A DNA stretch of 64,000 nucleotides, from assembly GCA_049115715.1 (NCBI GenBank), contig JAGDZQ010000013.1:62001-126000 (forward strand). The letters are read 5' to 3'. The first letter of the stretch is position 1, and the number at the start of each line of letters is the position of its first letter. The notes beneath the pieces were generated by a model. It was not told the origin of the DNA and made no database searches. It worked only from the letters and a program-made list of their open reading frames with translations. Shown in pieces: positions 34,146-43,117 of the stretch. A program made the translations under genes and the position numbers. This stretch comes from JAMZMI01 sp049115715 (GTDB lineage: Bacteria; Bacteroidota; Bacteroidia; Cytophagales; Cyclobacteriaceae).

Positions 34146-34919
34146 TTAGAGGGTCAATTTTCGAAGCTGCGAAAAATTGATGATCGGCTTATCAATAGCC
34201 GTAGTGTCAGTCCCAATTTCAATAGAAGATGCTTTCCAACTGTCGTGATACTGTGATTTGGTTATTAACTTAATAGGCATGTTCTGCTGCAAAAGCTTAT
34301 AAACCACGAGCTTCAAATCATCCTCACTCACGTTATCACCGTAAAAAACAGCATTTGATTCGTAATCAACTTGCGAACTTGCCACTGGTCTTTCATGTAT
34401 GTAAAAGCCCAAACCCATCAGGCTATATACCTTATTCCCATCAGGTGCATGCTTGTAGTATCGGATGATAATATCTTTTCGGATTTCTTCTGTACCTAAC
34501 TTATCTGATAGATTTGAATGGTAATCCTCTAAGAGATTAGCAAAGTACTCTTCTGAAGTTCCTGATTTCCTTTCTACTTCTGCCTTTTTCCTTTTTGACC
34601 TTTTTTCAACAGCTACTTTTGAAGTAACCTCATCAGACTGGTCAGGCTTAATAACAGCAGTCCGCTTTTTTATCGAGAAAGGCTCCTTGGAAATTGGCTC
34701 GAGGACCACTTCTTCTTTGAAATTTAGCTGTCCCTTTCGTTCCTCCTTTTTTTCGAAAGAAATAGAATCCGTCTCGTCTATATGCTCGACACTCGAAGGA
34801 AAATAATATTCGGGCTCAAACCTGCTTAATGTGAGAATAGAAATGCTAACGAAAACTGCAAAAGCAATGTAAAGCAAAAATTTTGTGGGACTGTGGGGTT
34901 CCATTCTTAGGTTGCTCAT
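34146..34919 (-). CDS. Uncharacterised single-pass membrane protein
   Basis: A 257-residue protein with one N-terminal membrane helix (KFLLYIAFAVFVSISILTL), a long charged and Lys/Glu-rich linker (residues about 45-125) and a folded C-terminal domain (about 130-257: DIIIRYYKHAPDGNKVYSLMGLGFYIHERPV, SNAVFYGDNVSEDDLKLVVYKLLQQNMPIKLI, SSIEIGTDT). The C-terminal alpha/beta pattern recalls small periplasmic domains such as LytR_C, but I do not assign it. No signal cleavage site is seen, so the domain should be anchored on the periplasmic side. Confidence 0.65.
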   Translation of the reverse strand: MSNLRMEPHSPTKFLLYIAFAVFVSISILTLSRFEPEYYFPSSVEHIDETDSISFEKKEERKGQLNFKEEVVLEPISKEPFSIKKRTAVIKPDQSDEVTSKVAVEKRSKRKKAEVERKSGTSEEYFANLLEDYHSNLSDKLGTEEIRKDIIIRYYKHAPDGNKVYSLMGLGFYIHERPVASSQVDYESNAVFYGDNVSEDDLKLVVYKLLQQNMPIKLITKSQYHDSWKASSIEIGTDTTAIDKPIINFSQLRKLTL

Positions 34920-35085
34920 TTACTTAGTAAAGTCCATTTCCAAATTTCTTAAAATCAACTGTGCGCCTCTTGCAATCAGAAAGCTATCAATCTTTACTGT
35001 ATAAGATGCTAGCGGACTCTACGTAAATTTAATCATTATCTATTATAAGAATTTATACACGTTTTTGAATGCAAATCCTATTAAC

Positions 35086-35121
35086 AAAAAAGCCCTCGAC
35101 TTAGCTAGTCAAGGGCTTTTT
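35086..35121. terminator. Terminator downstream of secDF
   Basis: 10-bp outer stem (AAAAAGCCCT / AGGGCTTTTT) plus an inner GACT/AGTC stem after one mismatch, flanked by A and T runs, 24 bases after the secDF stop on the minus strand. Confidence 0.88.
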
Positions 35122-35144
35122 GATAAAGTTTATATTTCTAAAGC

Positions 35145-38100
35145 TTACGCCTCCTTGCCATCTTGCTTATTGTACAAGTCGATTACAGTAGGAGTAGCGA
35201 TAAATACAGAAGAGTAAGTACCTACGATAATACCTACCAACAATGCAAAAGAGAATCCTTTGAGTACAGCTCCTCCAAATAGGAAGAGAACAATTACCAC
35301 AACCAAAGTAGTCACAGAGGTAATCAAAGTACGACTCAAAGTACTATTCAAAGATTCATTGAATACAGCTTTACGTTCCGATCCAGCCTTGATTCCGAGG
35401 TTTTCTCTTATCCTATCAAATACAACCACAGTATCATTGATTGAGTAACCAATGATTGTCAGAATAGCTGCTACAAATACCTGATCGATTTCAAACGGGA
35501 CTCCCAATAAGCCTGCGATTGCAAAAGCTGAAAGAACAAACAATGTATCATGAAACAATGCGATAACTGCTCCTAGTCCAAATTGCCATTTTCTGAATCG
35601 AACAACGATATAAATAAAGATTAGAATCAATGCGATGATCGCAGACTTGTATGATGAGTTTTTGATATCGTCTGCAATTGTTGCTCCGACTTTTGAAGAG
35701 CTGGAAATCGAAAACTGCCCATCGCTAAGCTCGCCATCTCCAGCGATATAGGTTAAGCTTTGCGTTTCACTGATACCCTTTACTAAAGCATTCTGTACCG
35801 TTTCATCTGCTTCATCCGCATCATCGTCAATCAAATAATTGGTAGTGACCTTGAGAATGTTGCTAGCACCAAAAGTTTTCACTTCAGTTCCTTCATTATC
35901 GAAGTAAGGCGTAAGCGAAGTTTTTAGTTTTGAAGAAGCTACAGGCTCATCAAACGTAACAACGTAAGATCTACCTCCTTCAAAATCTACACCAAGAGCA
36001 AGGGGCTTAATGATCATAGAGATAATTCCCACAGAGATGAATACTCCGCTAAATAGGTAAGCCATTTTTCTCTTGCTTATGAAATCAAAATTGATTCCAG
36101 TAAGTGCATTTTTAGAAAACGCATTTGCGAAAGATAGTTTTGATTGATCTCCCTTTTTAGAGAATGCTTCTACGATTACTCTTGTGATGAATACGGCGCT
36201 AAAGAAAGAGGATGCAATACCTATCATCAATGTAATAGCAAATCCTTTGATAGGTCCCTGACCGAAAATGTAAAGAATCAAACCAACAATGAAAGTGGTA
36301 ACGTTTGCATCGAAAATGGACCAATAAGCTTTAGAATATCCGCTTGATATAGCAGCTTTCAAACCAGCTCCATTTCTAAGCTCCTCCTTAATACGCTCGA
36401 ATATGAGTACGTTCGCATCAATCGACATACCAATAGTCAATACAATACCAGCGATACCAGGCAGTGTTAATGATGCACTTAATTGTGCCAAAATCCCAAG
36501 AATAAAGAAAATATTGAAGAACAATGCAACATTGGCAATAAGACCACCTTTTGCATAATATAAGACCATGAAGAAAATCACAATCAATAGACCAGCGACG
36601 ATAGATTTGATACCCTGAGCCTGAGCGGCTTTTCCAAGAGTTGGTCCTATCACCACATCTTCGACAATGGTAGTCGGAGCTGGAAGTGCTCCAGCTTTCA
36701 ATATGTTAGCCAAATCTTGAGCTTCCTCGAATGTGAAGTTTCCAGAAATCGAAGAATTTCCATTTGGAATTTCACCTTGAACATTCGGTGCGGAATACAC
36801 GAAGTTGTCTAGAACGATAGCGATTCTTCTGTCGATATTTTTAGCTGTAAGGTTTTTCCACATTCTTGCGCCTACAGAATTCATCTGCATTGAGACTGCT
36901 GGTTGGGCACGCTCATCAAGATCTTGTCTTGCATCTGTGATTACCTCTCCCGTCAATGGAGCCTTGTTGTTTCTTGTGCTTCTAATAGCATGCAGTTGGA
37001 TAACCTTATCCTGACTCAAACCTTCAGCCTCGATTGGTTTGATCTCCCAAAGAAATTTGATATTGTAAGGAATAAGAGCTTTTACATCCGCTCGTTGGAA
37101 AATTCTATTGATCCTTGAAGTATCCTTCAAATTATAAAATAGCCCGCCATATTCTGATCTCATAAGTGAGAGCAATGGAGACACATTGTTATTAAACAAA
37201 GAATCCTGTAAAGCGGCAGCTTTACTGCTATCAGAATCAGCGTTGAGCGTAGAATCAGAAGATAAATCTCCATCTTCAGAATCGGTCAATAAAGAAGAGA
37301 TATCATCCGTTTGATCTACTGCTTCTCCATCTTCTGCTAGGACAGCCGTTTCAACATTTGATTTTTGTTCAGCAACCAATAATTGATCGATTGCCTGTAT
37401 TGTGCTTGAAATCTCGTTAAGATTATGCACCTCCCAAAACTCTAGCTTAGCCACTCCTTGAAGTAGCTTTCTTACTCTTTCAGGATTGTCAACACCCGGA
37501 AGTTCGATTTGAATTCTACCTGTTCCCTGAAGTCTCTGGATATTCGGTTGAGATGTTCCGAATCTATCGATTCTTGTTCTTAGAATTTGAAAAGAACGAT
37601 CAATTGCACCTTCAATTTCTTTGTTGATAATGTCAAGAATCTCCTCATCGCTTGAATTTCTATTGATTTTGCCCTTGTTAGTTGCAGTAGCGAAGATGCT
37701 GGCAAGATCCTTTTCAGGAGCAGCATTTTTAAATTCTGCATAGAACTCATCAACATAGTTCAGTTGAGTCCCTTTGATGTTTTCCTTAGCTTTTGCCAGT
37801 GCACCTACAAATGCTGGGTTAGGGTTATCCTGACTCATCCCTCTTACAATTTCAACAGGAGAAACCTCTAGAGTTACGTGCATACCTCCTTGAAGGTCAA
37901 GACCTCTATTAAGTTCAGTCTCTTTAATGTCCTGATAAGTATATTCCAGCCCCAACAGGTTATATACAGGTTCTCCCCAAATCGAATCGAGGTATCGTTG
38001 CTTTTCAGCGAAATCTACGGCTCCACTTTCATCTGTATTTGCTGCTACAGCTTGTTTTTCAACATTCTTCACAACGAATGTGAACGACAAATAGTAGATA

Positions 38101-38153
38101 CATAGTAAGGAAATAATAATGGTCAGTAAAACCACAAATCCTTTGTTTTTCAT
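35145..38153 (-). CDS. secDF: SecDF fused protein-export membrane protein
   Basis: A 1002-residue fused SecD-SecF subunit that uses the proton gradient to help Sec export. The ATG at 38153 begins MKNKGFVVLLTIIISLLCIYYL, a membrane helix; a longer frame to 38198 is less likely. SecD part: P1-domain signature LNRGLDLQGGMHVTLEV, IDRFGTSQPNIQRLQGTGRIQIELPGV, then ISGNFTFEEAQDLANILKAGALP and the helix bundle GIVLTIGMSIDANVLIFERIKEEL. SecF part from about residue 690: LGVDFEGGRSYVV and YSINDTVVVFDRIREN. An acidic low-complexity insert (DDISSLLTDSEDGDLSSDSTLNADSDSS, about residues 280-310) sits in the periplasmic domain. The fused form is usual in Bacteroidota. Confidence 0.97.
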   Translation of the reverse strand: MKNKGFVVLLTIIISLLCIYYLSFTFVVKNVEKQAVAANTDESGAVDFAEKQRYLDSIWGEPVYNLLGLEYTYQDIKETELNRGLDLQGGMHVTLEVSPVEIVRGMSQDNPNPAFVGALAKAKENIKGTQLNYVDEFYAEFKNAAPEKDLASIFATATNKGKINRNSSDEEILDIINKEIEGAIDRSFQILRTRIDRFGTSQPNIQRLQGTGRIQIELPGVDNPERVRKLLQGVAKLEFWEVHNLNEISSTIQAIDQLLVAEQKSNVETAVLAEDGEAVDQTDDISSLLTDSEDGDLSSDSTLNADSDSSKAAALQDSLFNNNVSPLLSLMRSEYGGLFYNLKDTSRINRIFQRADVKALIPYNIKFLWEIKPIEAEGLSQDKVIQLHAIRSTRNNKAPLTGEVITDARQDLDERAQPAVSMQMNSVGARMWKNLTAKNIDRRIAIVLDNFVYSAPNVQGEIPNGNSSISGNFTFEEAQDLANILKAGALPAPTTIVEDVVIGPTLGKAAQAQGIKSIVAGLLIVIFFMVLYYAKGGLIANVALFFNIFFILGILAQLSASLTLPGIAGIVLTIGMSIDANVLIFERIKEELRNGAGLKAAISSGYSKAYWSIFDANVTTFIVGLILYIFGQGPIKGFAITLMIGIASSFFSAVFITRVIVEAFSKKGDQSKLSFANAFSKNALTGINFDFISKRKMAYLFSGVFISVGIISMIIKPLALGVDFEGGRSYVVTFDEPVASSKLKTSLTPYFDNEGTEVKTFGASNILKVTTNYLIDDDADEADETVQNALVKGISETQSLTYIAGDGELSDGQFSISSSSKVGATIADDIKNSSYKSAIIALILIFIYIVVRFRKWQFGLGAVIALFHDTLFVLSAFAIAGLLGVPFEIDQVFVAAILTIIGYSINDTVVVFDRIRENLGIKAGSERKAVFNESLNSTLSRTLITSVTTLVVVIVLFLFGGAVLKGFSFALLVGIIVGTYSSVFIATPTVIDLYNKQDGKEA

Positions 38154-38276
38154 AATGGTATAGTTTGGATTAAATTCTGTTTTTTGAAAATCCGACAATC
38201 GAATAATTAGATACTCAGATTTATTTAATGATAAAATGTATTGCTAAAATCAGACTAGATCGCCTGATAAGAAGCC

Positions 38277-38630
38277 CTAGGGGGCATTCGGGGAAATAAT
38301 ACTTCTAAATAGGATTTTAAAAGCCTTTGAAATATTGGAAACGACAAAGCTGTCTTCAATCTCTATCTCCGCTTCTATTTCTTCTTCAGGTAACTCCTCA
38401 ATCAACACTGACTGATGTGTTACGTTTATCTGAGATGAATAAGTAATGGCATCTAGAGATTTGAGAACCTGATCAGACTGATTATCGTCATCGGCGCTCT
38501 CTTCTATAGTTTGAGATACCTTGACAGACCAAGTGTCGTTCATGGTTACCCCACAGAAACCTATGAGAATCCCAAAAACCAGAATGGTCTGTTTCAATCG
38601 AATCAATATGTTATCTTCTCCTTTTTTCAA
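38277..38630 (-). CDS. Small hypothetical exported or membrane protein
   Basis: A 117-residue frame with an N-terminal hydrophobic stretch (QTILVFGILIGFCGVTM) after basic residues, then a polar middle and an acidic segment (EELPEEEIEAEIEIEDSF). No family recognised. It fills the gap between secDF and the uridine kinase gene in the same orientation. Reality is moderately supported by the signal-like start and length. Confidence 0.5.
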   Translation of the reverse strand: MKKGEDNILIRLKQTILVFGILIGFCGVTMNDTWSVKVSQTIEESADDDNQSDQVLKSLDAITYSSQINVTHQSVLIEELPEEEIEAEIEIEDSFVVSNISKAFKILFRSIISPNAP

Positions 38631-38682
38631 AGTGCAGCAAAACTACTTAAATAGCTTTGAATGAAAAGCTTAAGTAGATAAA

Positions 38683-39303
38683 TTATTGATGAAGTGCTTT
38701 TTTTAGATAATTAGACACTACTTCTAGTGCGATATCAAACCCATCATGATTGGGGATGATAAGATCAGCTTCATACTTCGATGGTTCTATGAATTTCTTA
38801 AAAGAAGGTGTGACGTGGTGTTGAAATCTGTAAAGCACATCATTCAAATCATATCCGCGTTCTTTCGCATCGCGTGTAATCCTTCTGGTAAGCATTAAAT
38901 ATTCAGGCGCTTCTACGAAGATTTTGAGGTTTAATAGATCAAGCACTTCTTTATAATAAAAGGAGAAGATCCCTTCTACCATAATAATCGGTGCAGATTT
39001 TATATGGATGAGCGAAGGAGTGATGTCTTCATTGTTGAAAGTATATTCATTCAATGAGATGTCTTCGCCACTCTTAAGTTTCTTAAGATCAGAAACGAAT
39101 CGTTCTCTATCCAGAGACTCAGGAAGGTCAAAGTTCTCAATCCCTTTTTCATCTTTAGGCTGTGTCTCTTGCGGATTATAATAATTGTCCATGGAAAGAA
39201 CACTTGCCGTTTCCGGATCCAGACAAGTAAGCAATTGTTTCAAAAACAATGTTTTCCCAGACCCGCTCCCACCTGTAATGCCTATTATTTGAGGATTGCT
39301 CAT
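38683..39303 (-). CDS. udk: Uridine kinase
   Basis: A 206-residue cytoplasmic kinase that phosphorylates uridine and cytidine in pyrimidine salvage. P-loop GITGGSGSGKT (residues about 8-18), SMDNYY and NFDLPESLD for the nucleoside site, VEGIFSFY as Walker-B-like region, and the lid RRITRDAKERGYD. Its ATG overlaps the stop of the upstream rdgB gene by 4 bases, so translation is likely coupled. Confidence 0.93.
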   Translation of the reverse strand: MSNPQIIGITGGSGSGKTLFLKQLLTCLDPETASVLSMDNYYNPQETQPKDEKGIENFDLPESLDRERFVSDLKKLKSGEDISLNEYTFNNEDITPSLIHIKSAPIIMVEGIFSFYYKEVLDLLNLKIFVEAPEYLMLTRRITRDAKERGYDLNDVLYRFQHHVTPSFKKFIEPSKYEADLIIPNHDGFDIALEVVSNYLKKALHQ

Positions 39304-39887
39304 TCCTTTTTAAATCTATTGAGATGTCCTATAAATTTCTTAAAAGCACGACCTCTATGAGAAATGGCGTTTTTTTCCTCCTTAGTCATTTGAGCAAAAG
39401 TGATTTCAAAACCTGATGGTTTAAAAATCGGGTCATAGCCAAACCCCTCCTCTCCGGTCCTATCATGGATGATTTCTCCATGAGCCTCCCCTACAAATTG
39501 ACTTCTATTCCCCTCTTGATCTAAATAGGTAATTACTGTTTTAAATGCTGCAGATCTATCACTTTTACGCTCAAGGTTCGAGAGCAACAGGTTGATATTA
39601 GCCTCATTATCCTTCTGATCCCCGGCATATCTTGCTGAATACACACCAGGCTCTCCATTCAGCGCACTCACTTCCAGACCTGTATCATCGGAAAAACAAG
39701 GAATGTTGAATTTTTCAAAAACGAACCTAGCCTTTATTTCAGAGTTCTCTTCTAATGTTTTCCCTGTCTCAGGTATCTCCTCATTTTGCCCTATCTCTTT
39801 CAAAGTGATGAGCTCAAGTCCCTCTGGCAAAAGAGCGCGAATTTCAGCAGCCTTATTTTGATTGTGAGTTGCGAAGCAAATTTGCAT
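39300..39887 (-). CDS. rdgB: RdgB/HAM1-family XTP/dITP diphosphatase
   Basis: A 195-residue nucleotide-pool cleaning enzyme. Motifs: ICFATHNQNKAAEIRALLP at the start, EENSEIKARFVFEKFNIPCFSDDTGLEVSALNGEPGVYSARYAG in the middle, and GEEGFGYDPIF and SHRGRAFKKF near the end. It hydrolyses dITP, XTP and ITP to monophosphates. Start overlaps nothing upstream; the end overlaps udk by 4 bases. Confidence 0.95.
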   Translation of the reverse strand: MQICFATHNQNKAAEIRALLPEGLELITLKEIGQNEEIPETGKTLEENSEIKARFVFEKFNIPCFSDDTGLEVSALNGEPGVYSARYAGDQKDNEANINLLLSNLERKSDRSAAFKTVITYLDQEGNRSQFVGEAHGEIIHDRTGEEGFGYDPIFKPSGFEITFAQMTKEEKNAISHRGRAFKKFIGHLNRFKKE

Positions 39888-39896
39888 GGAAAAACT

Positions 39897-40499
39897 CTAG
39901 TTTGGTTTTCTGACCTGAACAGGAAGAATATCAACTACAAAAATCTCTTGAGAAAATCTTTCGTCTCGAGCAAAGTAGGCGTTGGAAGGTAGAATCATGA
40001 CACCATGCCCTCCAACCTTAAGCTCTTTTGTTATGGCAACAAGAGCATCTCTATATGGAGGGTTTAATGCTTCTAGGAGATTGGGGAAAATACCCGCTAC
40101 TGTCCATGAAGAAGGCGCAAAGGTAAATTTTTCGGTCCTGTATAGGTTTACGGTATTCGCAGAGTCTAACTCATTTTCAATCGCAATAGGTAAATTATTG
40201 GTACTTCGAACACTATCGTCAGTGCTCTTAATAGCATAGTAGTAAGAAACAATATCATCAAACTCTATGGTTTCTCCATCACCTTCGTCAAGTACGGTAT
40301 AAACAACCAAGTTTTGAGTTGTATCTAATGAAGACGCTGCATATCCTTTTTCTGATATATAGGACGCAATCTCAACACTGTCAACTTCATATTGTCCAAC
40401 AATGTCAAATGGAACCTCTATCTCAACTTTTCTACACTGAATGAATATGATCGTTATAATCAGACTGATTGCAAAACTTAAATATTTCGATCGCTTCAT
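39897..40499 (-). CDS. FKBP-like peptidyl-prolyl isomerase lipoprotein
   Basis: A 200-residue lipoprotein (signal SFAISLIITIIFIQC; an upstream ATG at 40523 is possible). The C-terminal half has the FKBP layout: LDEGDGETIEFDDIVSYYYAIKSTDDSVRSTN, then WTVAGIFPNLLEALNP, KVGGHGVMILPSNAYFA and IFVVDILPVQV. Several active-site aromatics of classic FKBPs are not obvious, so it may be a structural or weak isomerase. It lies between nrnA-like and rdgB genes on the same strand. Confidence 0.75.
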   Translation of the reverse strand: MKRSKYLSFAISLIITIIFIQCRKVEIEVPFDIVGQYEVDSVEIASYISEKGYAASSLDTTQNLVVYTVLDEGDGETIEFDDIVSYYYAIKSTDDSVRSTNNLPIAIENELDSANTVNLYRTEKFTFAPSSWTVAGIFPNLLEALNPPYRDALVAITKELKVGGHGVMILPSNAYFARDERFSQEIFVVDILPVQVRKPN

Positions 40500-40529
40500 C
40501 GTATTAGTATTCCTCTTTTTCATGTAAAG

Positions 40530-41531
40530 TTAATGATCCTGAAATGCAGGAATCAATTTCTTGAATTTTTCTACCGTATCGGCCAAAGATTCTAGAGAAT
40601 GCCCTCCAGCAGCATTTTTATGCCCTCCTCCGTCGAAGTGTTTAGCTGCGAAATCATTCACCGCATAGTCTCCTACAGAGCGAAATGACATCTTCACCTC
40701 ACCATCACGCTCCATAATGATTGCTGCGACGTTGATTCCTTTTATTGACAGTGCGTAATTTACCAGTCCTTCCGTATCTCCGGATTTAAGATTGAATCGC
40801 TTGTGCTCTTCAGCAGTAATAATAAAATACGCAATGTGCATTTTTGTTTCCACGGTAAGCTTCTCCGCTAAGGAAAACCCGATAAAACGCAAACGATCGA
40901 CTGAGTTGTTGTCGTATATATTTCGGCTTACTTTATTGATATCAGCTCCAATATCTATCAAGTCGGCAACAATCCTATGAATTTTTGCCGAAGTGGACGA
41001 GTGCTTGAATGACCCTGTGTCGGTCATAATTCCAGCGTAGAGACTCTCAGCGATTGCTACATTAATCTCTTTTCCTCCATCCATTAAATGAATCAGGTCG
41101 TAGATAAGTTCAGCTGTAGCAGCAGCTTTTTGATCCCAAAGTTCAAAATCAGCAAAGTGTTCAGGATTTAAATGATGATCTACCAAAAGTTTTTTCGCTT
41201 TTGAAGCACCAACTATCTCTCCTAAATTCTTAATCCTATTTAACCCTGAGAAGTCCAAACAACAAATGAGATCTGTTTCATTCATCATTTTACGGATGTC
41301 CTCAATAGTATCCTTGGAGTTGACAAGAACAGTGTCATTCCCTTCCATCCATTTAAGGAATTCGGGATACTCTGTAGGCGTTACGACTGTAACTTCATGT
41401 CCTCTGTTTCTTAAAAAATGATATAAACCCAAAGACGAGCCGAGAGCATCTGCATCAGGGCTGGCATGAGTAGTAATCACAATATTTCTCTGTGTGGATA
41501 AAAATCCTTTTAGCTCACTGAGTTCTTGCAT
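40530..41531 (-). CDS. DHH-family phosphoesterase, NrnA-like
   Basis: A 333-residue cytoplasmic DHH/DHHA1 protein resembling bifunctional oligoribonuclease and pAp phosphatase NrnA. Motifs: ITTHASPDADALGSSLGLYHFL, CLDFSGLNRI, LLVDHHLNPEHF (the DHH motif), TDTGSFKHSSTS, and the C-terminal GGGHKNAAGGHS of the DHHA1 domain. Metal ligands His, Asp and the DHH appear intact. Confidence 0.88.
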   Translation of the reverse strand: MQELSELKGFLSTQRNIVITTHASPDADALGSSLGLYHFLRNRGHEVTVVTPTEYPEFLKWMEGNDTVLVNSKDTIEDIRKMMNETDLICCLDFSGLNRIKNLGEIVGASKAKKLLVDHHLNPEHFADFELWDQKAAATAELIYDLIHLMDGGKEINVAIAESLYAGIMTDTGSFKHSSTSAKIHRIVADLIDIGADINKVSRNIYDNNSVDRLRFIGFSLAEKLTVETKMHIAYFIITAEEHKRFNLKSGDTEGLVNYALSIKGINVAAIIMERDGEVKMSFRSVGDYAVNDFAAKHFDGGGHKNAAGGHSLESLADTVEKFKKLIPAFQDH

Positions 41532-41619
41532 GAAATATTACCGCTGGCAGAATGTGAGGCGCAAAAATCTCAATAAAACCGATAAATACAAAATGTGGAC
41601 TTTCTAAGCCCCAAAGTGT

Positions 41620-41627
41620 TATTTTTG
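41620..41627 (+). promoter_or_regulatory. Putative -7 element of ndk
   Basis: TATTTTTG fits TAnnTTTG exactly and lies 38 bases before the ndk ATG. No clear -33 TTTG is visible; a TGTGG around 41594 is at roughly suitable distance. Confidence 0.4.
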
Positions 41628-41665
41628 CCGAAAAATTAAAAGTAAACCTTACTATCCAATTAAAA

Positions 41666-42085
41666 ATGGCAGGAAAATTAACCTTTACAATGATCAAGCC
41701 TGATGCTTTTGCGGCAGGAAATAGTGGTGCAATCATCAAAATGATTGAAGAGGCGGGCTTTAGTATAAAAGCCATGAAACTGACAATGTTATCACCAGAG
41801 AAGGCCGGAGGCTTTTACGCTGTTCATAAAGAACGACCTTTTTACAATGATTTGGTTAAATACATGTCTTCTGGAGCCATTATCGCTATTGCACTTGACA
41901 AAGAAAATGCGGTATTGGATTTCAGAACTTTGATAGGTGCAACTAACCCTGCTGAAGCGGCCGAAGGGACAATCAGAAAACTGTTTGCAACATCAATTGA
42001 GGCAAACGCAGTACACGGTTCTGATTCTGATGAAAACGCTTTAATAGAAGCTTCATACTTTTTCTCAGAGCTGGAAATGCTTTGA
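41666..42085 (+). CDS. ndk: Nucleoside diphosphate kinase
   Basis: A 139-residue protein of usual length. It transfers phosphate between nucleoside di- and triphosphates through a phospho-His. The active site is NAVHGSDSDENA, with the catalytic His; TMIKPDAFAAGNSGAII and ERPFYNDLVKYMSSGAII are other family motifs. Divergent from the NrnA-like gene. Confidence 0.96.
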   Translation: MAGKLTFTMIKPDAFAAGNSGAIIKMIEEAGFSIKAMKLTMLSPEKAGGFYAVHKERPFYNDLVKYMSSGAIIAIALDKENAVLDFRTLIGATNPAEAAEGTIRKLFATSIEANAVHGSDSDENALIEASYFFSELEML

Positions 42086-42196
42086 TCAATTCCACTGATT
42101 TGGGCAGCTTGATTTTCACAGCTTTAGAAAAGGGTTTTCCCTATTTCGCACATAGATAAGGCTGCTACAAGGTTGCTTTCGGAAAATAAAGATTTG

Positions 42197-42232
42197 GGCT
42201 TTTAGAATATTCTAAAAGCCTAAATTTTTTCA
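42197..42232. terminator. Terminator between ndk and scpA (24-bp perfect palindrome)
   Basis: Positions 42197-42220 are an exact palindrome (12-base arms, left arm GGCTTTTAGAAT) followed by TAAATTTTTT. It lies between convergent genes and touches the scpA stop codon. Confidence 0.75.
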
Positions 42233-42975
42233 ACCCAAAAATTATTAAACCCTTCGCCGATTCGTAAGGTGATTTCCCCAAGCTGAAGCAATTCCAAAAT
42301 TGCTAGAAAATTAAAAATCACTGCAATTTTCTCTGGCTTCTCTTGAATCAGATCTATAAAAGAGATCTTTCTATCCTCCCTCAGTATCAACTTTTGAAGT
42401 ACAAAGTCCTTTTGACCTGATATGGTATATGGATACTGAACAACATGATGGGTGGGCTTGCTCTGTTCGTACTCATATCTTCTCAGAACCTTTTGAAAGA
42501 CCTTCATTATTTTGTAGAGGTCGATATCCTGCATTTCTGCCTCTACATCTACATTTTGAGAAAGTGAACGAATCTCTCGGGCTAGATTTCCTCGCCGCTC
42601 CATATTCAACCTGTTGGTCTCCAGCCTCGATAGTTCTTCTATAACAGATTTGTATTTTTTGTATTCAAGAAGATGTTTTACAAGCTCATCCCTTGGATCA
42701 ATTTCATTGCCTTCTTCATCCAGAACTGGTCTTGGGAGTAGCATCTTTGATTTTATACGCATCAATGTTGCTGCTACAAGAATGAACTCACTTGCCACTT
42801 CAACATTTAGGTGCTCAAGGTGATGGACATAGTCGAGAAAGTCAGATGTGATTTTTGAGATTGGAATGTCGTATATATCCAACTCATCTCTTTCTATAAA
42901 GAAGAGCAAAAGGTCAAAAGGACCTTCGAAATGAGGAAGTCTTACTTCAAAATTTTTATTCTCTGTAGTTTCCAA
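42220..42975 (-). CDS. scpA: Segregation and condensation protein ScpA
   Basis: A 251-residue kleisin that joins SMC and ScpB in chromosome condensation. Hallmarks: FEGPFDLLLFFIERDELDIYDIPISKITSDFLDYV at the N-terminus, EFILVAATLMRIKSKMLLP, and the C-terminal winged helix KISFIDLIQEKPEKIAVIFNFLAILELLQLGEITL. The scpB gene is not adjacent. Confidence 0.95.
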   Translation of the reverse strand: METTENKNFEVRLPHFEGPFDLLLFFIERDELDIYDIPISKITSDFLDYVHHLEHLNVEVASEFILVAATLMRIKSKMLLPRPVLDEEGNEIDPRDELVKHLLEYKKYKSVIEELSRLETNRLNMERRGNLAREIRSLSQNVDVEAEMQDIDLYKIMKVFQKVLRRYEYEQSKPTHHVVQYPYTISGQKDFVLQKLILREDRKISFIDLIQEKPEKIAVIFNFLAILELLQLGEITLRIGEGFNNFWVEKI

Positions 42976-43117
42976 ACTAAGTCAATTTGCTGTTGATTTT
43001 TCAATGAATGGAATTCGCAAATTAAATCTAAATTTGCGGATTAGCGATTTACACATCCAAATGAGAAAACATTTGTTTGTAGCTTGAGTTTAAAAGATCA
43101 ATCTGATAAACCCCATA

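Noticed and set aside
38638..38645. CAAAACTA, a perfect minus-strand TAnnTTTG box before the small gene at 38277
   Set aside because: Only about 8 bases from the start codon and without a -33 partner, so it cannot be supported.
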